From Pseudomonas graminis (GTDB lineage: Bacteria > Pseudomonadota > Gammaproteobacteria > Pseudomonadales > Pseudomonadaceae): DNA of 64,000 bases. The translations under genes were made by a program, and so were the position numbers. Positions 53,087-62,606 of this stretch are shown here, one piece after another; within the stretch, counting starts at the first letter, position 1, and each line of letters opens with the position of its first letter. The stretch lies in assembly GCF_004364335.1 (NCBI RefSeq), contig NZ_SOCR01000002.1:310001-374000 (forward strand), given 5' to 3'. The notes under the pieces were generated by a model, which saw only the letters and a list, made by a program, of their open reading frames with translations, did no database searches and was not told the DNA's origin.

Positions 53087-53844
53087 ACGAAGCACAGCCA
53101 TTCGGCGTCAGCGGGACACCGTTGAGCGCCTGGCAGAACAGCGTGGCATTGCGCGGTGTGCGCCCGATCACCCTGGAAGAACTGGTTCCACCCGGTTCAC
53201 GCCTGATCGTGCTCGCGCCACATCCCGACGACGAAGTACTGACCTGCGGCGGCCTGCTCGCGGCGATGGCCCAGCGGCAGAACGATGTGCAACTGGTTGC
53301 CGTGACCGACGGCGAAGGCAGTCATCCACAATCACCGCTGTGGCCCGTGCAACGCCTGCGCACCGAACGTCGTCGGGAAAGCCAGCAGGCCGTCGCCCAC
53401 CTGGGCCTGGACGTGTCGAGGTTGTCCTGGCAACGGCTCGGCATGGGCGACGGCCAGGTTGCCGAGCATGCCGACTCATTGATCGCGCTGCTCACCGAAG
53501 ACCTGCGTCCCTCGGACGTATTGCTGACCACCTGGCGCCACGACGGCCATTGCGACCATGAAGCCGTCGGCCATTGCGCGGCCCAGGCGGTCGCCAACAC
53601 CGGCGCGACACTGGTTGAAATCCCGGTCTGGGCCTGGCATTGGGCTGAACCCAATGACCCACGCATCCCCTGGGAGCAGGCACGCAAATTCTGGCTCAGC
53701 GACGAACAGCTGCGGCGCAAGCGCGAAGCCATCGGTGCCCACTTGAGTCAGCTGGAAAACGATCCGAGCACCGGCGCGCCGGCGGTGTTGAACCCGCAGA
53801 CGCTGGAGCGTCTGCTGCAACCCTTCGAACTGGTGTTTCTGTGA
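53083..53844 (+). CDS. PIG-L family deacetylase (LmbE-like)
   Basis: A 253-residue zinc-dependent de-N-acetylase of the PIG-L/LmbE/MshB/BshB family, removing acetyl from N-acetyl-glucosamine-type groups. The signature is LAPHPDDEVLTCGG with H47, D49/D50 and E51. The distal metal site is in TTWRHDGHCDHEAVG. The start overlaps the ACAD stop (ATGA) and the end overlaps the next start by one codon, so three proteins are made together. In known pathways such enzymes act after a glycosyltransferase, so the GT2 gene at 48 kb is a candidate partner. Confidence 0.92.
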   Translation: MNEAQPFGVSGTPLSAWQNSVALRGVRPITLEELVPPGSRLIVLAPHPDDEVLTCGGLLAAMAQRQNDVQLVAVTDGEGSHPQSPLWPVQRLRTERRRESQQAVAHLGLDVSRLSWQRLGMGDGQVAEHADSLIALLTEDLRPSDVLLTTWRHDGHCDHEAVGHCAAQAVANTGATLVEIPVWAWHWAEPNDPRIPWEQARKFWLSDEQLRRKREAIGAHLSQLENDPSTGAPAVLNPQTLERLLQPFELVFL

Positions 53845-54440
53845 GCATGACAGGTGAATATTTCGACGAGCTGTTCGCCAGCAGCGACGACCCATGGGCC
53901 TTCCGTACGCGCTGGTACGAGCATCGCAAACGTCACCTGACCCTCGCCGCCCTGCCCCGCCAGCAATACGCGCGAATCTTCGAGCCGGGCTGCGCCAATG
54001 GCGAACTGAGCCTGCGCCTGGCCGAACGGTGCGACGCGCTGTTGTGCATGGACCTCAGCCCCCGGGCCGTGACCCTGGCCCGTGACCGCCTGAGTGCGCA
54101 CGCCCATGCTCAGGTGCTGGAGGGTTGTCTGCCCCAAGACTGGCCGGCGGGGCAATTCGATCTGGTGGTGATCAGCGAATGGGCCTATTACCTGACGCCG
54201 GATGCCTTTGGCGAGATCATCGAGCGCATTCGCGAAAGCCTGACCCCGGACGGCGCGGTGCTGGCCTGCCACTGGCTGCACCCCATCGAAGGCTGCCCGA
54301 TGGAGGGCCGCGAAGTGCATCAGGTCCTCGCGCGGCACCTGGCCATGGAACGCACGCTGCATCACGCCGAGCGGGATTTCCTTTTGGAAATGTGGAGCAA
54401 GGACCCGCGCGGCATCGACCTCAACGAGGCCGTTCTCTGA
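53841..54440 (+). CDS. NodS-like SAM-dependent methyltransferase
   Basis: A 199-residue methyltransferase similar to NodS. YFDELFASSDDPWAFRTRWY is followed by YEHRKRHLTLAALP, then SAM motif FEPGCANGELSLRLA near residue 50 and MDLSPRAV. NodS N-methylates the deacetylated terminal residue of chitooligosaccharide Nod factors, so a free amine left by the adjacent PIG-L protein is a plausible acceptor here. The start is the GTG at 53841 overlapping the preceding stop, or ATG 53847. The end lies a few bases before the convergent GNAT gene. Confidence 0.9.
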   Translation: MSMTGEYFDELFASSDDPWAFRTRWYEHRKRHLTLAALPRQQYARIFEPGCANGELSLRLAERCDALLCMDLSPRAVTLARDRLSAHAHAQVLEGCLPQDWPAGQFDLVVISEWAYYLTPDAFGEIIERIRESLTPDGAVLACHWLHPIEGCPMEGREVHQVLARHLAMERTLHHAERDFLLEMWSKDPRGIDLNEAVL

Positions 54441-54448
54441 TCGCTGGA

Positions 54449-55180
54449 TTAAACGAGCTGCGGACCGATAAAGGCCTGCGCCCCTGACTCGCCCAGCAAT
54501 CCGTTCACGAACAGGCGCGCCTGCCGGGTCAACTGGTCGATGTGCCGATCGCGCTGTTTCTCCGCATTGGTCATCGCGCGTTTGCCGTGCTGTTTCAACA
54601 GATAGCTGTGGATCTGCCGCACTTCCAGCGAGTTGTAGATCGGCGCGATGTCCAGCACCGCCAGCAAGCCGTCGGTTTGCTGCTCGCGGGTGTTCATCAG
54701 CACCTGCGGTCCCCGCGCAGCCAACACGCGAAAGCCGAGCGCCTCGAACACCGGTACCTTCGCGACGAAGCAGGCCAGTTCGGCGTGGGGGTAGCGTTCG
54801 GTCATCTTCGTCAGCATGGCCCGCGCCACGCCCTGACGACGGCGCGCCGTCTGTACCGCCATGTACGCCACGGCGCACGCCTGCGGGTCCTGTTGAACCG
54901 GCAGATAGAGCAAAAAGCCGATAACCACGGAGGGATCCTCGGCGTCCAGCGCCACGATCAATTCCACCGCAATCCCCCGCGAGCCGTCCATCGCCTGCAC
55001 GTACTGATGCACTTCATGGCCAACGCCGTATTGATACAGCGGGTACAACGGATTGCTCGGGGCGATGGCGACCATGCTGAGGTCGGTGACGTAGTCGATC
55101 ACCATCTGCATGATCTGGCTCTTGATCGATTCCGGTGGCGTGGCGTCGAGGCGCATGACAGTAAACGTGGGGCTGGGCAT
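54449..55180 (-). CDS. GNAT-family acetyltransferase with C-terminal extension
   Basis: A 243-residue protein with a GNAT core: AVAYMAVQTARRRQGVARAM (motif A with R-R-Q-G-V-A) and KVPVFEALGFRVLAARG. A further roughly 80-residue C-terminal helix-rich part follows (YNSLEVRQIHSYLLKQHGKR ... FIGPQLV). ATG 55180 follows AGGATCAC. The frame is open 22 residues further upstream but without similarity. Substrate unknown. It is convergent with the NodS-like operon and ends eight bases from it. Confidence 0.82.
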   Translation of the reverse strand: MPSPTFTVMRLDATPPESIKSQIMQMVIDYVTDLSMVAIAPSNPLYPLYQYGVGHEVHQYVQAMDGSRGIAVELIVALDAEDPSVVIGFLLYLPVQQDPQACAVAYMAVQTARRRQGVARAMLTKMTERYPHAELACFVAKVPVFEALGFRVLAARGPQVLMNTREQQTDGLLAVLDIAPIYNSLEVRQIHSYLLKQHGKRAMTNAEKQRDRHIDQLTRQARLFVNGLLGESGAQAFIGPQLV

Positions 55181-55262
55181 TGTGATCCTGAATCCGGGGT
55201 CGGGCGGTGGTTTCGAGCCGTCCATGATACCCGCGCACTGACTCAATTATCGAACCCTGCCG

Positions 55263-55745
55263 CTAATGCGCAGCCCAGTGGGACAGTTTGCGCTGGACGT
55301 CAGCCGCACCTCCCAGGCATTCGCTGGAGGAGTCACCCGGCGCGCTGCGCTCCAGCGTGGTGACCGGCCTGCCGGGAGGTGAATAGATGGTGATGCGCTG
55401 TGCTCCCGCCGGCTGAAATTCGATGCGGGTGCCGTCCTCCAGATACAACGCCTCGTCGGCGTATTTTCCGTCCATCGCGTGGTAATAAGGCGGAGCGCTC
55501 AAGCAGGTGCGCAGGTCGCCGTCCTCGAAGATTTCCACGTAGAACGTGCCGCCGGCATGGGGGCCGGTCCAGAGGCCGGTGAGGTGCTCCGGCGGAGACG
55601 ACGCGCTCACTGAGGTGTAATCCACTAACGACAGCCCGGATGTCCTGATCTGGCTGCCGGTGCCAGCGCAGCCAGAGGCGGACAAGACAGACGCCGCCCA
55701 TAACAGCGTCAGTGTGGCTCGCGTCCTGCTAAACCGTTTATGCAT
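55263..55745 (-). CDS. Hypothetical lipoprotein
   Basis: A 160-residue lipoprotein. MHKRFSRTRATLTLLWAASV onward gives lipobox SASGC with Cys near position 26. The mature domain is rich in beta-strands (TFYVEIFEDGDLRTCL ... RIEFQPAGAQRITIYSP) and has a terminal Cys region SSECLGG. No family recognised. It precedes the glucose dehydrogenase region divergently; the 55746-56159 gap between them contains no other gene. Confidence 0.72.
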   Translation of the reverse strand: MHKRFSRTRATLTLLWAASVLSASGCAGTGSQIRTSGLSLVDYTSVSASSPPEHLTGLWTGPHAGGTFYVEIFEDGDLRTCLSAPPYYHAMDGKYADEALYLEDGTRIEFQPAGAQRITIYSPPGRPVTTLERSAPGDSSSECLGGAADVQRKLSHWAAH

Positions 55746-56159
55746 AGTGGACTTGGACTTCCCGCGCGTTATTGACTCGCAGGCTTGAATGGATTGCAGG
55801 GAATCCACCCATTCATACGCCTGCAGTCAGTCTGATCAAGCTGTAAATGACTCTAGTACGCGCGAACAGCCCTCGCAACTTTGCGCAATGGAATGCAGCC
55901 GCTGCGGGCATTGCCGTGCCCTCTTCAAACGCACTTTAAGTGCCCTTTCACCTGCCTTGATCAAAGCCTGAACTCGCGCGAAGCCACGCCGTTCGCCATC
56001 TGAATGCTTTTCCCAGGGGATCAGATCGCAAACACGGCCTATGCTTGGAAAGAGCGGGTGGTCAGTGATGCCGAAAAGTTTCATCTAAACCGCTGGTCCG
56101 GGAGTTGAACCCCATATACGGCGCACAGTCCATGCACTACATCCCAAGGGGGAACATCG

Positions 56160-58568
56160 ATGAATGACTTATCAAAAGCTTCAGGGCTGAGGCGTTTTAC
56201 TTCCATCATTGCAGGCATCTTTGCCCTGTTTCTGGTGGTAGGCGGTATCTGGCTGCTCACATTGGGCGGCTCTTTTTATTATCTGTTCCTGGGCGTCGCG
56301 CTGCTGGTGTTCGCCGTTCTGCTGTGGCGACGTTCCGCTGCCTCGCTCTGGCTGTACGGGGCGTTGATGCTGATCACCGTGGTCTGGGGCCTGTGGGAAG
56401 CCGGCACAGACTTCTGGGCACTGGTGCCGCGTTTCGACATCCTCGGGGTGTTGGGTCTGTGGCTGCTGATCCCGGGCGTCACCCGTGACATTCCGGAGCG
56501 CCTGAAGCCGGGCAAAACCTTTTTATCCGCGACATTGGCGCTGGCGATCGTGGTGATGGTGTATGCCATCTTCAACGATCCGCAGGAAATCAACGGCAGC
56601 ATGGCGACGGCGCAACCGGCGCAGCACCAGCCTGTCGAAGGCATCGCCAACGGCGACTGGCCTGCTTATGGCCGGACCCAGTCGGGCACGCGCTATTCGC
56701 CGCTGACCCAAATCAACGAAGGCAACGTCAAAGACCTTCAGGTGGCCTGGACCTTCAACAGCGGGGAGTCGAAAACCGCCAACGACTCCGGTGAAACCAC
56801 CAACGAACTGACGCCGATCAAGGTCGGCGACAACATGTACATCTGCACCACCCACCAGATCCTGGTGGCGCTGGACCCGGCCACCGGCAAAGAGAAGTGG
56901 AGATTCGATCCCAAGCTCAAATCCGATCCGTCCTTCCAGCACTTGACCTGCCGTGGCGTCGCGTACTTCGATCAGGCTGACACCACCCAGTTTGCGAAAA
57001 GCCTCGAAGGCACCCAACCGGTCGCCACCAGTTGCCCGCGCAAGGTGTTCCTGCCGGTCAATGACGGTCGCCTGTTCGCCATCAACGCTGACACCGGCGC
57101 ACCGTGCGCCGACTTCGCCAAAAACGGCGAACTGGACCTGCTGCACCTGCAGCCCTACCCGTATCCGGGCGGCCTCGAACCCACCTCCCCGCCTGTCGTG
57201 ACCGGCACCACCGTGATCATCGGCGGTTCGGTGACCGACAACCTGTCGGTGCATGAGCCCTCCGGCGCGATCCGTGGCTACGACGTCAACACCGGCGCGC
57301 TGAAGTGGATCTTCGACACCGGAGCTGAAGACCCGAACGCGATTCCGGGCGACGGCAAGACCCTGGTCAACAACTCGCCAAACGCCTGGGCACCGCTGGC
57401 TTACGACGCGAAAACCGATGTGGTCTACGTGCCGACCGGCAACCCGACGCCCGACATCTGGGGCGGCAACCGCACCCCGGTGATGGAGCGTTATGCGAGC
57501 TCGATCGTCGCGATGAATGGTTCAACCGGCAAGCTGGTGTGGAGCTTCCAGACCACCCACCACGACTTGTGGGACATGGACGTACCGGCTCAGCCAACCC
57601 TGGCTGATGTCAAAACCGGCAGCGGCGATGCCGTTCCTGCGGTGTACGTACCGACCAAGGCCGGCAACCTGTTCGTGCTGGACCGTCGCGATGGCAAGCC
57701 GATCGTGCCGGTCCATGAGATGCCGGTGCCTGCCGGTCAAGCCGCGCCGGGCGATCGGGTCAGCCCGACCCAGCCGCGCTCGGACCTCAATCTGACCTCC
57801 GTTCAAACCCTGTCCGACAAGGAAATGTGGGGCGCGACGATGTTTGACCAACTGGTCTGCCGCGTCATCTTCAAGCAGCTGTCCTACAACGGCCAGTACA
57901 CGCCGCCGTCCGAGCAAGGGACCCTGGTGTTCCCGGGCAACCTGGGTGTGTTCGAATGGGGTGGCATCTCGGTCAACGCCGACCGTCAGGTCGCGCTGAT
58001 GAACCCGATGGCGCTGCCGTTCGTGTCCAAGCTGATCCCACGCGGCCCCAACAACCCGCTGTGGCCTAAAGAAGGACTCACCGGCACAGGCACCGGAACC
58101 GAAATGGGCATTCAGCCACAGTACGGTGTGCCTTACGGCGTGGAAATCAACGCCTTCCTGTCGCCACTGGGCCTGCCATGCAAAGAGCCGGCGTGGGGTT
58201 ACGTGGCCGGCGTTGACATGAAGACCCACGACGTGGTCTGGCGCAAACGCATCGGCACCATCCGCGACAGCCTGAAAGGCATTCAACTGCCGCCGCTGAA
58301 AATCGGTGTGCCGATGCTCGGCGGGCCGATCTCCACGGCCGGCAACCTGATGTTCATCGCCGGTACGCAGGACAACTACCTGCGCGCCTACAACGTCACC
58401 AACGGCGACCTGCTCTGGGAAGCGCGCTTGCCAGCAGGCGGTCAGGCGACGCCAATGACCTATGAAAGCAATGGCAAGCAGTACATTGTGATCATGGCCG
58501 GCGGGCACGGCTCCTTCGGTACCAAAATGGGCGACTCGCTGATCGCCTACGCCCTGCCGTCGAAGTAA
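56160..58568 (+). CDS. gcd: Membrane-bound PQQ-dependent glucose dehydrogenase
   Basis: An 802-residue quinoprotein of the glucose/quinate/shikimate dehydrogenase family that oxidises glucose to glucono-lactone in the periplasm, passing electrons to ubiquinone. Five hydrophobic helices lie in residues 15-140; the eight-bladed PQQ beta-propeller starts at [20 protein letters not shown] and contains several W-motif repeats ([36 protein letters not shown]). Length matches E. coli Gcd (796). GGGGAAC precedes ATG. Quinate/shikimate substrate cannot be wholly excluded, but length and context favour glucose. Confidence 0.94.
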   Translation: MNDLSKASGLRRFTSIIAGIFALFLVVGGIWLLTLGGSFYYLFLGVALLVFAVLLWRRSAASLWLYGALMLITVVWGLWEAGTDFWALVPRFDILGVLGLWLLIPGVTRDIPERLKPGKTFLSATLALAIVVMVYAIFNDPQEINGSMATAQPAQHQPVEGIANGDWPAYGRTQSGTRYSPLTQINEGNVKDLQVAWTFNSGESKTANDSGETTNELTPIKVGDNMYICTTHQILVALDPATGKEKWRFDPKLKSDPSFQHLTCRGVAYFDQADTTQFAKSLEGTQPVATSCPRKVFLPVNDGRLFAINADTGAPCADFAKNGELDLLHLQPYPYPGGLEPTSPPVVTGTTVIIGGSVTDNLSVHEPSGAIRGYDVNTGALKWIFDTGAEDPNAIPGDGKTLVNNSPNAWAPLAYDAKTDVVYVPTGNPTPDIWGGNRTPVMERYASSIVAMNGSTGKLVWSFQTTHHDLWDMDVPAQPTLADVKTGSGDAVPAVYVPTKAGNLFVLDRRDGKPIVPVHEMPVPAGQAAPGDRVSPTQPRSDLNLTSVQTLSDKEMWGATMFDQLVCRVIFKQLSYNGQYTPPSEQGTLVFPGNLGVFEWGGISVNADRQVALMNPMALPFVSKLIPRGPNNPLWPKEGLTGTGTGTEMGIQPQYGVPYGVEINAFLSPLGLPCKEPAWGYVAGVDMKTHDVVWRKRIGTIRDSLKGIQLPPLKIGVPMLGGPISTAGNLMFIAGTQDNYLRAYNVTNGDLLWEARLPAGGQATPMTYESNGKQYIVIMAGGHGSFGTKMGDSLIAYALPSK

Positions 58569-58590
58569 TCGACGGCTGAGCGGCAAAGAA

Positions 58591-58618
58591 AAAGCCCGAG
58601 TGATCGGGCTTTTTTTTG
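58591..58618 (+). terminator. Intrinsic terminator after gcd
   Basis: The stem AAAAGCCCGA-GTGA-TCGGGCTTTT is followed by a T-run of eight. Confidence 0.92.
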
Positions 58619-58690
58619 CTCGTTTTTTGCCGCGCTGGCACGACGACTGTGTGAGTGGTAATTCTTTGGCAACCCATTCGAGATCTCAAT

Positions 58691-59452
58691 ATGAAACCCA
58701 ATCCGCCCATCGATAACGCACCACGCGTCGCGTTGGTGACAGGATCCACTTCCGGTATCGGCGCAGCCATTGCACGAACACTGAGCCGGGCGAGTTATGC
58801 GGTGGTCCTCCATTCGCGAAACTCCGCGGATACGGGTCGCGCTATGGCTGACGAAATGCAACAGGCTGTCTACGTGCAAGCTGATCTTGCTATTGAAGCT
58901 GACAGGGTCAGACTGGTTGACGAGGCGATCGCCGCGTGGGGTCAGCTCGACGTATTGGTCAATAACGCCGGCATCAGCAGAGTTATTCCCCACAGCGATC
59001 TTGCCTCGGCCACTTCGGCGGTCTGGCACGAACTCAACGAAATCAATGTGGTGGCGCCCTTCCATCTCGTCGCATTGGCCGAATCGGCATTACGCGATGC
59101 CGCCCGTTACCGTCGAGCAGGTAGCGTCGTCAACATCAGTTCCCATGCGGGTGTCCGGCCCAAGGGCGCCTCCATTCCCTACGCGGTGAGCAAAGCCGCA
59201 CTCAATCACATGACCCGCCTGCTGGCGGTGTCACTCGGGCCAGACATTCGCGTAAATGCTGTGGCGCCTGGCTTGGTCGACACGCCTCTGACCGCAGAGT
59301 GGACAGATGCCCAGGCGTTGTGGCGAGATCGCGCGCCCATGCGCAGGGCAGCCAGCCCGGAGGACATTGCAAACGCTGTTCTGATGCTGGTCGAGTCGGA
59401 CTACTTGACCGGTGAGATATTGCTGTCAGACGGCGGATTGAATCTGACCTAG
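58691..59452 (+). CDS. Short-chain dehydrogenase/reductase
   Basis: A 253-residue SDR. The cofactor motif is [13 protein letters not shown] (TGxxxGIG). The NNAG motif is LVNNAGIS, the catalytic Ser lies in [10 protein letters not shown] and the pair Y-x-x-x-K is [10 protein letters not shown]. The C-terminal [15 protein letters not shown] is typical of the 3-oxoacyl-ACP reductase-like classical SDRs. ATG 58691 has a short AT-rich leader without a strong Shine-Dalgarno. It is isolated between the gcd terminator and a small convergent gene. Substrate unknown. Confidence 0.88.
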   Translation: MKPNPPIDNAPRVALVTGSTSGIGAAIARTLSRASYAVVLHSRNSADTGRAMADEMQQAVYVQADLAIEADRVRLVDEAIAAWGQLDVLVNNAGISRVIPHSDLASATSAVWHELNEINVVAPFHLVALAESALRDAARYRRAGSVVNISSHAGVRPKGASIPYAVSKAALNHMTRLLAVSLGPDIRVNAVAPGLVDTPLTAEWTDAQALWRDRAPMRRAASPEDIANAVLMLVESDYLTGEILLSDGGLNLT

Positions 59453-59621
59453 GATCAGCGCTCTGCGCAGGGGCGGCGCGAGAAGCGGCTGCGGGGGCTA
59501 CCCTATTGAAAAAGCCAAGGCACGATACTCACTGACATTGAAGTGGACACCACGACTTGGCTTCATCAGGACGGGAAGATGGCGTGGCCCGCCGGTGAAA
59601 GTAACGGCGGACACCGACGGC

Positions 59622-59870
59622 TCACTCAGGCTTGATCACACCGGTCATCGCCGTGAAACGACTCTGCGGGTTCTTGAGTTTGTCGAGCACTTCGTCCGGG
59701 GTGGACTCGCGGAACACCACCATGTGCCCCACCTCCTCGCCACCTTCGGTGACCCGCTCGATGTCGTTGATCATCCAGGTTTTCAACTCTTCCACGCTGA
59801 TGCCCAGTTGCTCGGCGACCTGACCGTGGAAGCGCTCTGCGTCGTATTGATTGAATTCGTCGTTGTTCAT
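59622..59870 (-). CDS. Small hypothetical protein
   Basis: An 82-residue acidic helical protein, MNNDEFNQYDAERFHGQVAE onward, ending SRFTAMTGVIKPE. An AAAGGAGGCC Shine-Dalgarno lies upstream of ATG. The strong translation signal and even codon use support a real gene. No domain recognised; the segment LGISVEELKTWMINDIERV may be a helix-turn-helix-like or dimer helix but is not diagnostic. Confidence 0.7.
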   Translation of the reverse strand: MNNDEFNQYDAERFHGQVAEQLGISVEELKTWMINDIERVTEGGEEVGHMVVFRESTPDEVLDKLKNPQSRFTAMTGVIKPE

Positions 59871-59973
59871 GGCCTTGGCCTCCTTTAGCGGGTGTAAGTC
59901 TGAGGCCGCAGGAGACCGGCACAGTTCACTCGGTTATGACCCGCGGTGCTCGGCGCCATGATCAACACTGACC

Positions 59974-60795
59974 CTAACGCGCCCGTGGCCCGGCCATCCA
60001 GGGGCTGTATTCGAACGCTACCGCGCCTCTGGACACGCCGGTTTCATCCACTGAGAAACCGGGCATCTGGGCGATGTCGAGCTGTTTGCACTGCTCGGTG
60101 AGTCGGCTTTGCAAGACGTTGTCGTAGGTGAAGGCCTCCGGGCGTTCGCGGTGGCGCTCGAGGTTGACGACGCATGCTTCAACCTTGCCCTGCTTGTTCG
60201 CCAGGTACTCGAAAGTGACCACGCCAATGCTGCCGGGCGGTGATTTCATCAGTGTCCGCTCGGCGAAATACCGGCCCTGCGCATAGTCCTGATAACGGGA
60301 CTGCATCCATACGCGCTGGGCCTCGTGCATTGGCAGGTAGATCAGAGGCGCGACGACTTCCACGTTGCCGTCCTTGTTTAACCGATCTGCGGGTACGACC
60401 GGGAACACCGCGCTCCAGCACACCTGTTTTGAAAGGTCGGCAAGCGGTGCATTGCCCGTCGCAAGGCCCGTGGCCTGGGTTTCGCAGCTGACTATTTCAT
60501 TGTTGCGATTGATCTTGATGCGCAGGCGGACTTCACCCGTCAGGCCTTCGCTGTTGGCCTCAAGCGCTCTGTTTCCGAGAATGGACTGGAAACGTGTCAC
60601 GAAGGCTTTGAATTGCTGCCTCTTGAGCGCTTCCGGGCTCGTGACGGCCGGGGCGGAGGCGGCGGCATGAGACCCCACCTCGCGGGACTGACAGGCCATC
60701 AGGGCACAGGCCATGCCGGCGATAGCGGTCAAGCGCAGCCAGGGGGAGATGGGGCGAAGCAACGACAAGCGGGACAAAGGCAGAGCAGGCGACAT
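59974..60795 (-). CDS. Putative lipoprotein with two TonB-C-like domains
   Basis: A 273-residue protein with N-terminal hydrophobic segment and lipobox ALMAC (Cys near residue 33). Two repeats of a TonB C-terminal-like fold are suggested by GLTGEVRLRIKINRNNEIVS ... VCWSAVFPV and GSIGVVTFEYLANKQGKVEA ... CKQLDIAQM. Each has an internal cysteine pair that could be bridged. ATG 60795 follows AAGGATGA. It might be a periplasmic adaptor rather than true TonB because no ExbBD is near. The assignment rests on the pattern only. Confidence 0.65.
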   Translation of the reverse strand: MSPALPLSRLSLLRPISPWLRLTAIAGMACALMACQSREVGSHAAASAPAVTSPEALKRQQFKAFVTRFQSILGNRALEANSEGLTGEVRLRIKINRNNEIVSCETQATGLATGNAPLADLSKQVCWSAVFPVVPADRLNKDGNVEVVAPLIYLPMHEAQRVWMQSRYQDYAQGRYFAERTLMKSPPGSIGVVTFEYLANKQGKVEACVVNLERHRERPEAFTYDNVLQSRLTEQCKQLDIAQMPGFSVDETGVSRGAVAFEYSPWMAGPRAR

Positions 60796-60926
60796 GATCA
60801 TCCTTGAACGACAGATAATAAAGCGCGCGAAGATACCGTTGCTCAGCGCACGACGTCTACGGGGCACACCGCGAACTGGATGACACACACTATGCGACAC
60901 CTCAGTAATCACGTCGGGTATAAACC

Positions 60927-61068
60927 GTAGGAGCCGGCTTGCTGGCGAATGCGGAGTGTCAGTCAATATATTCACGGCTGACCCACCGCGTTCGCCAGCA
61001 AGCCGGCTCCTACAGAGTGGGATGGAGTGTCTTCATGGGTGAGATGGGCTTCAGCCGGGAAGGCGGCA
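60927..61068. repeat. REPIN (GGAGCCGGCTTGCTGGCGAA family) plus degenerate REP
   Basis: Facing copies at 60927-60950 and 60990-61013 form a REPIN; a degenerate GGCTTCAGCCGGGAAGG copy follows at 61048-61064. They lie exactly at the border between the ordinary chromosome genes and the carotenoid genes. Confidence 0.82.
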
Positions 61069-61189
61069 GTGTTCACACCTCAAACCAGCAACTGACAAAC
61101 CGACCTCCGCCTTCAGCCAACGGCGTGCGACAATCACGCACCGAACACCGTCGGCCCTATGACGGTCTGATGTCGAGACTTTTGCGCGG

Positions 61190-61735
61190 ATGAACCCGAT
61201 GATCAATGCCCTCGTATTTTTCGCAACCGTGATCGGCATGGAGGGCTTTGCCGTGTTTGCGCACAAGTACATCATGCACGGTTGGGGCTGGGGCTGGCAC
61301 AAGTCGCACCATGAGCCGAGAACCGGCTGGTTCGAGAAGAACGATCTGTACGCCGTGGTGTTCGCCGGGTTCGCCATCGTGCTGATCGCGCTGGGCACTG
61401 CAGGCGCCCATCCGCTGGAGTGGATCGGAGCGGGCATGACCGCCTACGGCTTTCTGTATTTCGTTGCCCATGACGGCCTGGTGCACAAGCGCTGGCCCTT
61501 CAAGTACGTACCGCGCAATGGCTACCTCAAACGCCTGTATCAGGCGCACTTGATGCACCATGCCGTGTCGGGCAAGGAGCGATGCGTGTCGTTCGGCTTT
61601 CTCTATGCACCGAGCGTCACTCGGTTACGCGCTCAGCTTCGACGCTTGCATGACGGCCCGTTGCACAAATCCGACCCGGACGTTGCCACAGGTTCGCAGG
61701 CCGCGCGGGCCACTGCCGACCACGAGTCACGCTAG
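61190..61735 (+). CDS. crtZ: Beta-carotene hydroxylase
   Basis: A 181-residue membrane di-iron hydroxylase that adds hydroxyls to the beta-ionone rings, turning beta-carotene into zeaxanthin. Histidine clusters HKYIMHGWGWGWHKSHHEPR (H25, H30, H37, H40, H41) and YFVAHDGLVHKRW, LMHHAVSGKE are complete. Hydrophobic segments lie at about 5-22, 52-70 and 80-95. The start ATG 61190 is preferred. Its last 119 bases overlap the end of the convergent crtB. In Pantoea the same convergent crtB/crtZ arrangement exists. Confidence 0.93.
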   Translation: MNPMINALVFFATVIGMEGFAVFAHKYIMHGWGWGWHKSHHEPRTGWFEKNDLYAVVFAGFAIVLIALGTAGAHPLEWIGAGMTAYGFLYFVAHDGLVHKRWPFKYVPRNGYLKRLYQAHLMHHAVSGKERCVSFGFLYAPSVTRLRAQLRRLHDGPLHKSDPDVATGSQAARATADHESR

Positions 61736-62606
61736 CCTTCCACGCGCCCACCACCACCAGTCGCAGCTTGTCCAGCTTGCTGGTCGAAACCCGCGCATCC
61801 CACGCCCGCGCGCCGCGCTGCCTGACCTTCACGCCGATCTCGCGGTAGACGCACCCCGCCGTCGCCACCGCCCAGGCCGAGCGCCACGGCAGCGCGGTGA
61901 GGCCGGCGTCAGCACTCTCGTAATAAGGCTCGGCCATGTCCACCAGCCGCTTCGCCAGCACCGCCACTGCCGGACGATGCTCCGGCGCTGCAAGGCGATC
62001 ATGGGGGATCTCCAACTCAGCCAGCCAGTCGCTCGGCAGGTAACAACGGCCCACCGAGGCGTCTTCAACGATGTCCCGGGCGATGTTGGTCAGTTGAAAG
62101 GCCAGACCCAGATCGCAGGCGCGGTCGAGGGTCGCCTCGTCACTCACGCCCATGATCTGCGCCATCATCAAGCCGACCACGCCGGCCACGTGATAGCAGT
62201 ACTCCAGCGTGTCGTCGATGCGCCGGTATTCGCGCTGGCTGACGTCCATCGCGAAGCCGTCCAGATGCTGCAGGGCATACCGCTGCTCGATGCCATGGCG
62301 CAGGACAACCTCCCTGAACGCCTCGAACGCCGGACTGTGGGTCGGCGTGCCGGCGTACACGGCGTGGGTCTGGGCGATCAGCCGTTGCAGGCGCTCAGTG
62401 ACTTCCTGCTGACTGACCACCGTCGCCGAATGCCCCGCTTCCTGACCGTCAATGACGTCGTCGCAATGCCGGCACCATGCATACAGCATCACCGCGCTGC
62501 GGCGCGTCACCGGGTCGAACAGACGTGACGCAGCCGCGAAGCTTTTCGAGCCGACTTCGATGCTCTGGGTGGCGTGGTCGAGCAACCCCTGATCGGCGAC
62601 GCTCAT
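61617..62606 (-). CDS. crtB: Phytoene synthase
   Basis: A 329-residue enzyme that joins two geranylgeranyl diphosphates into phytoene. The first aspartate-rich motif is YAWCRHCDDVIDG (D49, D50, D53); the second is NIARDIVEDASVGRCYLP. The C-terminal part (RGRQWPARPA onward) looks poorly conserved and lies in the overlap with crtZ. Its start overlaps crtI by four bases, so crtI-crtB are translated together. Its 3' end overlaps crtZ on the opposite strand. Confidence 0.93.
   Translation of the reverse strand: MSVADQGLLDHATQSIEVGSKSFAAASRLFDPVTRRSAVMLYAWCRHCDDVIDGQEAGHSATVVSQQEVTERLQRLIAQTHAVYAGTPTHSPAFEAFREVVLRHGIEQRYALQHLDGFAMDVSQREYRRIDDTLEYCYHVAGVVGLMMAQIMGVSDEATLDRACDLGLAFQLTNIARDIVEDASVGRCYLPSDWLAELEIPHDRLAAPEHRPAVAVLAKRLVDMAEPYYESADAGLTALPWRSAWAVATAGCVYREIGVKVRQRGARAWDARVSTSKLDKLRLVVVGAWKASVTRGRQWPARPANLWQRPGRICATGRHASVEAERVTE

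Noticed and set aside
55836..56084. 82-codon minus-strand frame before gcd
   Set aside because: No ribosome-binding site, low-complexity tail, and it covers the likely gcd promoter region.
58619..59452. SDR gene as an insertion or horizontally acquired gene
   Set aside because: Slightly different codon use was noted, but no flanking repeat or mobile gene supports transfer; kept as an ordinary gene.
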